A stretch of 64,000 nt of DNA from Warburgia ugandensis (GCA_035236585.1 CP141136.1:58235136-58299135), one strand, 5' to 3'. Positions 23,430-34,820 are shown, numbered from the stretch's first letter. Notes: generated by a model from the letters alone, not told the origin. Numbers and translations are program-made.

Positions 23430-26396
23430 TGTAATATCCTTAATTTTAAAGATAAAAATAGAAAATTATTAAATAAATTAAAATAAAAAATTTATGGATG
23501 AAATTATTTCCTGAAAACATAATAATTAGAAAGTCTCGTCGATACGAATCCAACGCCACCAAGAACGCGAAAAACGGAGCTCAAACGAGGGAGTTATGAG
23601 CCGTCAAAGTTGTAAGGGCAAAATGGTCTTTGACGTAAACGTGTTACACAGTGGGTCCAAATTGATAACGGCACTACCTACACACGTTCTACTACCGGCG
23701 AAATCGCCGGAGAGACGTGGGAAGAGCCGTGTGGGAAGAGTTTCTCTTCCCAAGACTCTAAAACCCTATATCTATGCTCCTCTAGAGCCAAAACGCTCCA
23801 CTTTGAGCGTTTTCCATGAATGATACGCAAAACCCTAGACTCGCAAAAATCTGGAAGCCCACAGTGGAGCCCCGGCAACACGAGCAACTCCGGCCAGGTG
23901 CAAGGTAAGCCTCAAATCCATGTTTTTCTCGTATTTATTAATTAGAAAATTAATTAGAAAACCATTTAAAAATTAGGAAAAAATCGGATTTTTGGGGGTT
24001 TTTGTGCACGCTTACTGTTGGAGCGTGATTTCATAGACCAAACGTTGTCCGTTTGGAAATCGCACCGTCCCAACTCGTGCAAAAGACACCCAAGAGCAAA
24101 CCCTTTAAATTTGGGAGTGATCCAACGGTGGAATTGCTCCAGGAAAACTCAAAAACCAAGACCTATGGAGGTTTTTAGGAACTTGGGAAAAATCGTTTAA
24201 AACCATGGTTTTTGAGAAAATTAGTGCAAAAGGAGGGCATAAATGGATTCTAGAGAGAATTCTGAAGAAAATGGCGCAAAAAATCACGCAAAACGGAGCT
24301 CAGAGTTCGCCGAGGCAACCGAAATCCGGCCGTCTTTCTCGGCTGTGCCGTCAACGGCTGCCGCGCCCGCGCCGACGCCAGACGCACCCATGACGCCGAG
24401 GGACGACGTCATGTGACGCCGTCTGCCGCATGCGTGCGCGGGCGCGCGCGCGTGCGGACGGCTCTCGGTGGGCCGTCGCGGTGGGACCGAGACGCGCGCG
24501 TCCCGGCGACCGTGACGCACGCATGCCGAAGACGCGCGCGCGCGTCCCCGTGCAAGTGCTCGCGACGCCGTGCGTCTGCGCCAGAGTACGCCGGTGTAAA
24601 CCGGCTGGAAAGAGGCGCCGCCGGTTTAAACCACCTTATGGTGGTCCACAGGCCCCATTTGAGGGTAGTTTCACTAAAACTTGATTTTTGGGAGCTAGAG
24701 AGGTCCAAATCACGATCCGAAAGAGGCGTTGTGCCCGTATTGACGCCGCGCACCTAGTTTTAACTTAAAAACTTAGAAATGACCACTTTTTATTTAGAAA
24801 AATTTTAAAATAGTGATGTGACATGTACAGGTGCACTTGAATATACCAATTAAAGGGAGTTATCGGCAAGCTAGTGATCTCACACTGAGGTAGGTGACGA
24901 CAACTAATGTTTTGCCTTGATTTTTAAACCATGTTTAAACATAGCACCATGTGTGATTGTGTTTTAAAATGCAATTATTATTTACCGTGGATTTCATGCT
25001 ACATTGCGTATGTGATGGTTATTCCAAATTGAAATCTTTTACCGAATAAACTTATTTCAAATGCTTTACAAGTATGACGTTAATTTGTTATGCTTACTTA
25101 GAGACTTATTTCTTATTATATATATAGAAAATGCATGGATTTACATGGAAATGAGAATAGAGGCTTATTACCGGTCCTTTGATAAAGCTAACCTCAGGAT
25201 GAGGGGCATGTCTTGGGGATCAGTAAGCTATAAGTGCTCTTGAGTTTTAGCATATACATATGATTTCCGTGTTTTATATTTGATGACTGTGCTCTCGCCC
25301 GGGCGTCATGGTGGGAGGGATAGGGCCGCCACCCACCTTCCGAGATTATGATGTGATGAGTTTGTGATATGATAGACACCTGCCCATAGATGGCATTCTG
25401 GTAGGGTTTGGTAACATGGATAGTCCACACCACGGCCCGAGCCTTTCCATGGGGACGTACGCTAAGTCTCCCGTTATGGTGTCGACGGGGAGCCATGGTG
25501 GTTGATACCCATGGAGGGTTGCCACTGCAAAGATGATGGCCCATATTCTTGTTATGTGTGCATGTATGATGAGCATGGTTATGTATGGTATGCCCGGGTG
25601 TGACGACACTCGTAGGTTGACTATGTGTACCCCGATCGTGGGATGTTAGTGCGATGTGGTGGGACCCATTACCTTGGTGCCCTTATTCTCGTTGTATGCT
25701 CCATTTTATTGATTCATGTCATGTTTTAACTCGTTGAACTTCATGTTTTAGCATTTGGAATAAATTGGGCATTTATTTGAACATGGCATTATGATATCAC
25801 TATTTCCATAAATGTTAGACTTTTCATCAATGTCGTTCATTAATTCTCGCATTTATTACATTAATTGTCTATGTACCTACACAAGCGATACTTGCCGAGT
25901 ATTGCTTTGTTTTGCAATGCCTTAGATCTCGAGCGCGACACCGGGGAAAGGAGAAGTGGTTGATAAACTCGAGAGCTGCTGAAGACTAGTTCCCTATAGT
26001 TTTAGAAAGTAATGTGAGTCATTAGAGTGGATTATCATTTGAATTTTTATTATGGACTGCATACTTTATATTTGGATGTGATTTAGATCTTTGGACATAT
26101 ATTGGACATTTATATGGGATGTTATGATGGATAGACCCCTGCCATATTATTACTGTCTTTTGGACGTTTATTTGACTTAAAATAAAGGCGCCTATTTATT
26201 TGACGTTGATTTATACGCGGATCATTTATTTGTGTTTAAATTACATGTACGCCATTTTGAGAAAGGAAAAATTAACACCCGGAGTTTTAAGATAGGTTTA
26301 GTAAAATGTTAAATAAATCTTTTCTCATGGGATCCCAAATGCTCTTATTTAAATTGTCAAAAAAAAAAAATTGTCTTAAAAATCCGGGGTGTTACA
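23430..26396 (+). mobile_element. 2,967-bp solo LTR with GC-rich core (Ty3/gypsy type)
   Basis: Starts TGTAATATCC, ends CCGGGGTGTTACA, and is flanked by identical 5-bp duplications CAATA (23425-23429 and 26397-26401). The orientation is plus, judged by the layout shared with the gypsy 5' LTR at 47839-50330: 'ATCCAACGCCACCAAGAACG' near the start, a GC-rich middle, and a hairpin plus AGATCTCGAG near the 3' part. It contains a strongly GC-rich, CpG-rich block at 24300-24650. Overlapping open frames of up to 114 codons there exist on both strands only because stops are rare in GC-rich DNA; none has family features. Confidence 0.8.
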
Positions 26397-26401
26397 CAAT
26401 A

Positions 26402-26730
26402 TGTCCAGATATAAGAGATTGGTGGTCAGCTGGAGATTTGATAAGTGGCTGCACCTGAAACGTGAAAGAAGAACAATTTGAGGCTTGCTTTTGTAGGACT
26501 GTTAATGGATTCAGATTATACAAAATCCAATCGATCCAAATTTATAGGTATATAGATATCAAGTCTTACCCAATGATTTTTTTTTATTAATTAGATATTT
26601 AAATTAATTTGGATGAGGCATGGATTAATGATTGGATACCTGAATCATAATAACATCAGAATAATAAAATTATATGAACAAGAGTACCTTTACATATGCT
26701 ATATTAATAATTTATATTACTTACATAAAA
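26402..26730. other. Intergenic, nothing recognised
   Basis: AT-rich sequence between the solo LTR and a SINE; no feature assigned. Confidence 0.4.
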
Positions 26731-26902
26731 AGGGCAGTCCTAATGCACGAAGCTCCCACATATGTAGGGTCCGAGGAAGGGCAGACCACAAGTATCAATA
26801 GTACGCAGCCTTACCTTGCATTTTGCAAGAAGCTATGTTCCACGCCTTGAACTTGTGACCTCAAGTTCACACAATGACAACTCTACCATTGCGCTAAGGC
26901 TC
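26731..26902 (-). mobile_element. Au-type SINE, minus strand
   Basis: The reverse complement has the tRNA-like head 'GAGCCTTAGCGCAATGGTAG', box-B-like 'GAGGTCACAAGTTCAAGGCG', and the body with 'TGCAAAATGCAAGGTAAGGC'. It aligns with the copies at 2405 and 17852. Clear flanking repeats were not seen. Confidence 0.82.
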
Positions 26903-27129
26903 TATAATTAGGCAATTTTGCAAGGGTTCATTGCTTCTTTCTTGCTTGCTATGTAGGTTATACATAGTTGTACCTTTACAATAAACTCAAAACATTCCAA
27001 GCAAAACCAACTCTACTTATAAATAAACTTGAAATTCGTGTTCAATACACATATTACTAATACTTCCTTGTACATATCATATTCATGTATATATGCATGT
27101 ATGTGGTTGAAAAAAAATTGTATTTTAAC

Positions 27130-27495
27130 TTTCTTTAGTCATCATCACCATTATCATCAAAGCCTTATCCCAATAAAGGGTTGGCTATATGAATTTTCTT
27201 CCTCCATTCTCCTCTATCAAGGGTCATAGCCTCATTTAGTCAAAAAGTTTTTAAATCTTCAGCTTTACAACCATCCTATAGATTTTTTTTTTTCACTTTG
27301 ACTGGCACCGCCAATTATACAAAACTCATGAGGCACATCTCTTTGTTTCTACCCACTTGGATTCTCTCAGTACCATCCCTCTCAATCTGTCTGCTAGCAT
27401 GAATTATCGATCCCAAGTTTCAAAAATGGTCTTTTTGAGAAATTTCTTAACTATCAATCTTTACTAGTTCTTCACTCCCAGTCCTCTCCTTGCTA
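27130..27495 (-). mobile_element. RTE LINE 3' fragment, minus strand
   Basis: On the minus strand it runs from a 'AGCAAGGAGAGGACTGGGAG' segment (matching 8978-8998 of the long LINE) to the tail 'TTTGATGATAATGGTGATGA'. It includes the end 'AATGAGGCTATGACCCTTGA' and 'CCAACCCTTTATTGGGATAA'. A deletion has removed the part corresponding to 9190-9515. It abuts plus-strand LINE 5' UTR sequence at 27499. Confidence 0.7.
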
Positions 27496-27498
27496 AAA

Positions 27499-27757
27499 GT
27501 GTGTTCCCTGGAAGCGACACACTACATCGGATCCCAGATGTAATGGAAAATGGAAAATAGGCAAGGGCTGCTAAGACATTTTCCTAGAAGCGACGTGCTG
27601 CATCAAATCTTGGTATAGTAGAAAGCAGGCGAGGGCTCCCAAGTTGTTCAAGAAGTGCACCAATAAATAGGCTAGCTCAAGAGAATATGATTCATGTCGT
27701 CACATGAAAAATAGGCATATTGACATATAAGAGTATATAATTAGTAGATATAAAGTA
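27499..27757 (+). mobile_element. RTE LINE 5' UTR fragment
   Basis: Two of the about 67-bp 5' UTR repeats ('GAAGCGACACACTACATCGG', 'GAAGCGACGTGCTGCATCAA') and following leader sequence to 'GTAGATATAAAGTAAG' match 6620-6890. The plus orientation is opposite to the neighbouring 3' fragment, so these are either two insertions or an inverted/twin-priming product. Confidence 0.65.
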
Positions 27758-27758
27758 A

Positions 27759-27836
27759 GAAATCCCGTGCAAAGTCCTCTTGTTCACTGTTGTCCTTTGA
27801 GATAACAATGAACAAGAGGACTTTGCACGTGATTTC
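27759..27836. other. 78-nt near-perfect hairpin
   Basis: Arms 27759-27794 and 27801-27836 pair over 36 positions with two mismatches and one G-U wobble around a 6-nt loop. The uninterrupted core is 21 bp (starting CGTGCAAAGTCCTCTTG). No known miRNA was recognised in it. It starts just where LINE 5' sequence ends. It could be a small-RNA precursor or a recent fold-back duplication. Confidence 0.7.
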
Positions 27837-28361
27837 ATGTCCGTTAATCAATGAAAATCTCTGAAATTGATCGTATTAGATATAAAACATTTAGAAGAAG
27901 AAGACTCAAGTCTTACATTTCAAATTTTCATTCCAAAAGACATTGAATGAAGAGCTTAAATCTACTACTCATTGTTGCTCACATGAATAATAATAGTATT
28001 TTGCTTTTCCTTTAAAGTTGAATTTTTCTTTAATTTATTATGTGTTTAATTGATCCAAAGAATTTATTATGTTCTAAGTTGTGTTAGAGAGAGTTATATA
28101 TCACTTTTTAGTGAGAAATTGAAGTTTAAATTGTTAAATTTAATTAAAGAAGCTCAACAGGTACTGTTGTGCAGGTTGGTGAACATGGTATGTTTAAGAC
28201 TAGATATCTCACTATTGGTTGGTTATTGTTGAAATCTAACTATACCATTAGATTCCTTGTTATCTAATTGTATTAGATACTAAGTTTTTATTGGAAAGTC
28301 CTTGAACTTACTGGCCAAAGTAGGTAATTAAATCACATCTATGTATGTGAGGCAGCAAGTC
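27837..28361. other. Intergenic, nothing recognised
   Basis: AT-rich; no gene or repeat identity assigned. Confidence 0.4.
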
Positions 28362-28531
28362 TATTAGAAAAGTGTAATATTAAATTTTGGTTAAAACTAA
28401 TAGGGAAAGAGGATGGAAAAGTAAATGACAATTTTGTAAAGCTCACCAAAACTTGCCAAATTTGCAAAACTAAAAATATTGGACTTTATTCCAAATATGC
28501 CACAATATAATGACATTTTTGCAAAAAATCC
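28362..28531 (-). repeat. Right long inverted repeat (MULE-like TIR)
   Basis: Reverse complement of 19286-19455; the outer end reads GGATTTTTTGCAAAAATGTC on the minus strand. Together the pair brackets 9.25 kb including the MsrA-like gene. Confidence 0.55.
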
Positions 28532-31269
28532 TATAAAAAACAAAGGTGCAAATGGGACATAGAAATGGGTTTATGTAAAGTTGGAATGTTTGAATGATCT
28601 GGAAACTAGTCTTGGGAGATTGGAATAATGGGTGTGGGGTTTTTTAGACTATGGGTTATAGTCTTTGTGGGTTGTGGATTTTTTTAGAGAATCCCTAGAA
28701 TGAAGCAGTATTGTGAATGAAGAGAAAGAATTGGGTTGTGGGTTTCAGCTGAAGTAAGAAATGGGTTTTCATTTCTCAAAGTTTTCTCTATTGTAAGAAA
28801 TAATATCGGATGAAGAATCTCAAATGCTCTAGGTCGACTCATGAGATTGCATTGCTTCAAGGTTTACAATATTTGATGTGGTCATTAATTATCAAATGAT
28901 TCCAATATCTGAGATTCAATACTTTATCTAGTTGTAGTAGCTTAGAAAAGTTGGCACTATCCATAACAATCTAAGAGACATGTTACCCAACTCCATAGCC
29001 AATCTATCAACTCAGCAACCCCAATCGGCTTAGATCATAATCTCCTCCATAGAGGCAGGAAAACTATAGCAAGATTTTCTCTCCGTCGTTACTTGCCCAT
29101 CCTCTTATCCCTCACCCATCCTTTGTTTTACTTCCATATGATTGTTAGGTCCAAGAATCAATGGCCCATAACAAAGTGGTTACCACCAATTACCATGCGG
29201 CAATGGCCTGCAATTATGCATGGGTCTGATATATCATGGCCAATTCCTCATAAAAAGTTGTGGGCAATTCTTCCATAATATAATTTGATAAGTGAGAATT
29301 CAAGTAAGTGTTTACAGAACTTCTTCATCCAAAGAAATGATTCATCAAAATAATGAGTCATTCATTCCATTGATATGGACACATTTGAGATCACCAAATG
29401 CTTGGGAGTTCCTCTATTCAATTCTTTTCCTTCTTCTTGTTGCTGGATATCTCGTTCATACATATCTTCTCATTGTTTCTTAAGCCTCTAGTGAGTTACA
29501 GCTAAAGGGGCACATGCAAAAACATACTTCACAAGCAATGCATTTATCAAATTCAAAGTAGATTCAACCATAGAAGCACTCTGATGTGATTGATTTTTCA
29601 TAAGGATATTGAATTGTTACGAGTAAACAATTCGTGTGGGATAAGGTAATCATGAAACTTTGACCAATGTACCTTGTGGCTTGTACTATTTGTTGACCAT
29701 AATTCATGAACCTAGTTGTCATAGAAACACATATCGTGGATATCCATGAATAATTTGATGTTTCTTTCTCTTCCTTAGCAGAGGTTATGCACGTAGAGTC
29801 TCATATACCGTTACAGTGAAAAGGAGTTGGGAAGAAGTTGTCAATAATAGATTACCCAAAGAAATAGGAAAAAGAAATTTTCATCCAAGATTTAATAGTT
29901 GGTCTACTCACATTCTAGGTAAAATCCATCTTGTTGCAAATGAAAGTTTGTTTTCAATTTCATATGTTTGAATCTTTCAATGACAATGGTTCATGTAGTA
30001 GGGATAATGTCAATGGTTCTTTTGATTACTTCTTTTGGCCACTCTTCAAATGCTATTAACTGACAAAAGTAACTAAATCATAAAAGCAAACCAAGTTGAA
30101 AGGAAAACACAATTTAAGCTAGTTGTGTGGTTCATCTGAAGCAGTAGTGAATTCTTGATTCCTTTCTATGAGAGCCAAGTTCCTTTCTTGCAGGTTTTGG
30201 TCACTCATCATACTCCTAATTTGGCAAACAACTTTACCAAAATGGAACCTCAAGGACTCATTGCATGATTGTTCTCATGCTTGAGATTTTATCTCGAAGT
30301 GTTCTAGATTTTACTTTCCACTTAAGGTTGAATATATGGTAGATAAGAGAGTGACTGAGAGAATGATAGTTGTTAGACAGAATAAATGAAAGTTTAAAGC
30401 AACATTGAAAATTTGCAAGAAAAGATGGAATTGGAGTAGAACTAATTTCCATAAAGCTTTGGGCTTTAGCTCAGAAGGAATTTCTTAGAAAGTAAGAGGC
30501 ATTTTACACAATTGGCGTAAGAAAACACAATTGGTCCAATTTTCTTTTCAAAAACTGTTAATTACATAACAACAAAAGGTGTCAAGTACAGATCTCAAGA
30601 GGCATCAATTGCATATTCAAAAGGTTATCAATTACAATTTCTTTAACTTTGTTTTCTGCAAGCACTAAAGCTACAAACTCTTCCATTACAACTTTAGAAA
30701 ATGTTGTACTACTTTATTCAATTTCCTAGCCCAAACATATTAGGTAATAGAAGTTTGACTCTCTTGGGTTCCAGCAGCTCCTACAAGTTCACTTGATTGA
30801 TTTTGTTACCTCTCATAGATTCTTCTTTGCCTTTTCCTCACTACATTTTGTCTCATTCCTTGAAGTTTTTTAACTGACAAGGACCTAGTAGGTTCTCCAA
30901 CATTTTGAAGTACATTCTCAACAGTTAGTATACAAGTCATAGAAGAAGCAAATATAATGGAAATATTCAAAACCTATAATTCATAAGAAAATGCTCACCA
31001 TGTGAAGATGGCTTCCATTAACTGGTGAGATGTACACTCCAATCTAGTTGGAGGTATTTCCCTTTTGATAGAGATGAATGAGGTCTCTCTACTACTTCCA
31101 AAACATCTCTACAATCTACCAAATATGCCAAGGACATAACCCATAGGGGACATTCTTAATCTCTAGATAGTCTACAAAAATACGAAATATGCAAAATACA
31201 GTAAATAATTATGGGGGTTGTAAATATCACTTCACTCTTCCTTTGTCTACCTCTCTTTTTTGTATTGGT
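28532..31269. other. 2.7 kb without recognised gene
   Basis: Only short open frames without family features. The right part (about 30700-31269) may be the 3' tail of the adjacent Mutator-like transposase remnant, but nothing diagnostic was seen. Confidence 0.35.
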
Positions 31270-32510
31270 TCCAAGTGAGGTGGACGAGGACTTTTGCCTC
31301 TATCAGGGCATTGTCACTCGTTATGTCCTTCTTGATGACATAAATTGCAATTGATAGCTTCCCATGTGCAATCAAGTGGCTGAATCTTCCTTTTTCTCCT
31401 CAAATGGATCTTAACCTTGTTGATTTCAAGCCTACTTGGCATCCTTCTCTTCATTGGGGGCATAACTACACCTATGTTCTTCCTCTCCCGTACATTGTTG
31501 CCATGTATAGGATTAAGTAAATGTGCATAACACCTTATGCAAGCTTCTTTCTTATACCACTCTCCCACATACTCTTCAACTAAACCTTGTAAGGACCAAA
31601 TTGCTACAATGGCATGCCAACAAGGTACGCCACTAAGTTCCCAAGCTCAACATGCACAAGTCCTCAAAATCACATTATACATCTCATCCTTATGGGTAAC
31701 TTTGTACTTGTCATATCCATTGTATACAACTTGATAGATGAAATTGTCACATTTGTTTTCATCCAACATCTTTTCAATTCTTAATAATAGTGGACTCATG
31801 ACCCATCTGGATCTCAACCTTCTTTCTTATTACCCTCTCCATGACATGCCTTCTTATTTCTTCCAAAATTTCTACAATTGACATCTCTCTTGGTCCAAAA
31901 TATATCTAGTGAAATTCTTGCTCATATTGCTATTGGTTGAGTCACATGCACTCCAAACTTGAAAGAAAGCCCTACAAAATGTTGTTGGCTATTTATCTTG
32001 GAAATCTTTGGCTGTCACGTCACGCATCTTCTCCAAAACTCTTATTTGTTCATCATAAGTTCCTTTATCGTGCACCTAGCAACTTTATATAATTGCTTTT
32101 TCAACTCCTCACTGATTCTACTTCTTCTAATTAGCATAAACATACCTAGCACACATCTTGTGCTTTGTGAGTGGTGCCACATTCTTCATAGCGTAAACCG
32201 AACCCTATACAACACAAAGAAAAAAAAAACTACAAACAATTAGTACAAGGTTGAAGTTACTTGTACTCCAAACAAGTACAAACAATAAGCCAACATGATA
32301 ACTTCAATAAAATACCATAGCCTACATGCCTTCTACTTGTCACTAATGAAGGTAAGACTAAGGCCCTCAACACCATCTCCAAGATCCCCTTATAGAAGTC
32401 CTAGAAACCAAGACTGAGAACTAAGGTTCTCCACCTCTACAACTGCCCATGCAAGTGGGAACATCTAGTCGTTGGCATCCTTGGCCACTACACAAAGTAA
32501 TTCTCCACTA
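31270..32510 (-). pseudogene. Mutator-like (MURA/MUDR) transposase remnant
   Basis: On the minus strand, 'AWAVVEVENLSSQSWFLGLL' (about 32395-32455) with the upstream 'VVAKDAND' matches the MULE transposase catalytic core. Further on, 'GVPCWHAIVAIW' (about 31590-31625) is the end of a SWIM zinc finger, followed by 'VEEYVGEWYKKEACIRCYA' and 'MPPMKRRMPSRLEI', and a terminal CCHC-like knuckle ('CNLCHQEGHNE', near 31320). Stops and frameshifts break it; the N-terminal part is absent. On its upstream side it is joined directly to copia RT sequence at about 32510, so it is a rearranged or inserted fragment. Confidence 0.8.
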
Positions 32511-33307
32511 TAAAACCATCCTTTGCCAATAGAATTCTTATATACTTCAAATTGCAACTGGTGAGAAGGTTTTTTCATAATTGATTCCTTCCTTTTAAAT
32601 CCTTTACCACTAACCTCACGTTAATAGTCTCTACTTCCCTTCATGAGCCTCTTTTCCTAGATCCATTTACAACCAATGGGTTTGATAACTTTTGGTGAGT
32701 CTACTAGACTTTGTGCTTCATTTGCAACCGTGAAGTCTATTTTTGTTCCATAGCCTCTAACTACTTGTGAGAATCAATGTTTGACACTACCTCCTCAAAA
32801 GTATAGAAATACTATCACATTCGTCTTACATATTGTGACTATAAACTAATCTTTCAAGTACTTTCAACAACTCTACTATTATAGCACGACATTTGAGTCA
32901 TGATAGAATTATTGAGTTCATCCTCAGAACTTTCATTGTTTGTTAGTACAGAGTCAACTAGCCCATCAAATTGCTCTTCTAAGTCAATCTTATATCTACT
33001 ACCACACTAGAGATATATTCATCTTTCAAAAATATGGCACTCACAAAACACTTTGGTTCACTTAGTAGAAAATGTATCTAATATGATGACTGAAATAATT
33101 GATAAGGTAGCATAGATTCATCTTGGACTAACTTTTGAGTTTGAACTCTCTTCGTATGTGTCAGAAGACCACATACTTTTAAGATATAAGCAAGGTTTCT
33201 AACTTGTGGATACCTTGTATGTCAAGTTAGTCACAAACTTTGATGGAACTTTATTAAGTATACAATAGTTTCTAAAGCATATCCCAATAGGAATATTGTT
33301 AAATAAC
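32511..33307 (-). pseudogene. Copia integrase end and RT start (second element)
   Basis: On the minus strand from 33307: 'LFNNIPIGICFRNYCILNKV' followed by 'PSKFVTNLTYKVSTS' corresponds to the integrase C-terminal 'ALETA...LNRVPSKSV' block; 'KVFCECHIFER' and 'KIDLEEQFDGLVDSVLTN' form the linker. Near 32510-32700, 'KSYQTHWL' and 'EKTFSPVA' are the beginning of RT. Broken by many stops. Continues at 33772-33990 across an RTE insertion. Confidence 0.72.
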
Positions 33308-33317
33308 TGAAGCTCAT

Positions 33318-33483
33318 GTACATGGATGAGCGTCAGTGAAATGTAGATGTTAAGATGGATGAATGGCAAGACAAGAAAGGATAGAGTTAGAAATGAAAAC
33401 ATTAAAGGAAACTTCGGAGGACCACCAATATGTAACAAGATGAGGGAGATTAAACTTAGATGGTATGGACAAGCCCAAAGAAG

Positions 33484-33555
<72 letters not shown>

Positions 33556-33761
33556 CAACATTGGTTAGAAGGAGTGAGGTGATCCAAGTCAAAGGTAGTA
33601 AAAGGGCAAGGGAAAGGCCTATAAGAATGTGGATAAAAGTGGTGAAAAAAGATTTAAAAACTTTGCGACTAAATGAAACCATGACACTCAATAGAGGGGA
33701 ATGAAGAAATAAGATTCATGTGATCAAACCCTAATCTGGATAAGGTCTTGATGATGATGAG
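33318..33761 (+). mobile_element. RTE LINE 3' fragment with TSD and AAT expansion
   Basis: 5'-truncated RTE end: 'MNGKTRKDRVRNENIKGNFG' sense at 33356-33420, then 'LRWYGQAQR', then 'RRSEVIQVKGSKRARERP' and 'KDLKTLRLNETMTLNRGE' at 33560-33704, and the tail TCTTGATGATGATGA. Target duplication TGAAGCTCAT at 33308-33317 and 33762-33771. A 70-bp ATA/AAT microsatellite (33484-33553) has expanded inside the coding remnant. The insertion splits a copia integrase. Confidence 0.85.
33484..33553. repeat. (AAT)n microsatellite, about 23 repeats
   Basis: Uninterrupted trinucleotide run replacing about 5 codons of RTE pol. It produces spurious poly-Asn, poly-Leu and poly-Tyr open frames on the two strands. 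Confidence 0.97.
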
Positions 33762-33771
33762 TGAAGCTCAT

Positions 33772-33990
33772 CATAGAACTAACCATGTTAAGAGTATTTG
33801 ATTTCTTCTTTCAGACCACATTCAATTGTACTGTCACCGAGGACCCTAGGGAAACTATTCCATTTTCTTTCATATAACCTCTATACTCATCTGAAAGATA
33901 TTCCCCACCTCCATTAGATTGGAGAACTTCTAGGTTCTTTCTAGTTTGATGACCTTTCAAAAAGATTCCAATTTGTGTTTTGTCAGATAA
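33772..33990 (-). pseudogene. Copia integrase core (second element)
   Basis: On the minus strand 'LQSNGGGEYLSDEYRGYM' and 'KENGIVS' (about 33850-33935) match the LRSDRGGEY...KENGI block, followed by 'KKSNTLNMVSSMMS' (about 33772-33815) for the NRTLL...RSMM block. Joins the fragment 32511-33307 when the RTE insertion is removed. Confidence 0.72.
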
Positions 33991-34731
33991 ACTTATCTAT
34001 TGAACAATTATCTATAAAAGTAATGAAATAGATATGTATCTATTCATAACCCAAAATTAGAGTCTGCCTCTTGATACCTCAACAATAAATTTTTTGAACC
34101 CAATTTAAACTATGAACATCTCAAGTCTAAGCTTGCATATGGTTATGCTATGCCTAAAAATCTCCTTTAGCCATGTCAACTAAATAATCATGAATGTAAA
34201 TGATCAATCATGTTTTCACTTGAGGATAATTTTACAATTATATAGATCCAAAATTCCATTTTTGCTTGTCCTATGAATATCCATCTCCTTGAAGTGGAAT
34301 TCTTAAGAAGTTCTTTGAGGTTCTAGTTATCATCTCATTACTAACTGATAATTGTAATATTTAATAAATATAATTATTAAGTAGTATCCGTAATATAGAA
34401 TTGGCATACTACATAATCTCATTCATTACTTGATAAATTAATTATTGGCTTATGGGGGTATACTTTCCCAGCAAGTTCACAATGAATGTTGAATCATGAG
34501 TGGTGGATGTTTCCATGAGAGAGAAAATTTCTTCTAAATGTGTATTAGATCAAGTAAGTACATTAGAGTCCATAAAGGGGAGCAAAGAAAAGGTCCATCT
34601 TGAAGGCACTTGTGTGGTCAGAACTTGAGATGGGGATATAAGGGAATTGCTTCCAATTGAAGGATAGTGAGAGCCCAATCCCATTTGATAGCAAGTGTCA
34701 TAGTTATAAAAAGTCTAATTTAGGATCCATC
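33991..34731. other. No recognised gene; probable upstream copia sequence
   Basis: By position this could be further upstream sequence of the second copia element, but no domain could be read. Confidence 0.3.
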
Positions 34732-34750
34732 ATTCATAATTTCTACATGC

Positions 34751-34801
34751 TGGCCAACCCCTAATTGGGATAAGGTCCTAATGATGATGATGATGATGAT
34801 G
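34751..34801 (+). mobile_element. 51-bp RTE LINE micro-insertion with 19-bp TSD
   Basis: Only the 3' end of RTE is present (TGGCCAACCCCTAATTGGGA then AAGGTCC and an ATG repeat tail). It lies between identical 19-bp repeats ATTCATAATTTCTACATGC at 34732-34750 and 34802-34820. This is a textbook severely 5'-truncated insertion; the perfect duplication suggests it is recent. Confidence 0.93.
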
Positions 34802-34820
34802 ATTCATAATTTCTACATGC

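Noticed and set aside
24409-24757. Overlapping 114-codon open frames on both strands
   Set aside because: They lie in the CpG-rich core of a solo LTR, where stop codons are rare by composition; Arg/Ala/Pro-rich translations show no domain.
33199-33704. Open frames with poly-Tyr, poly-Leu or poly-Asn
   Set aside because: Produced by the AAT microsatellite within an RTE fragment.
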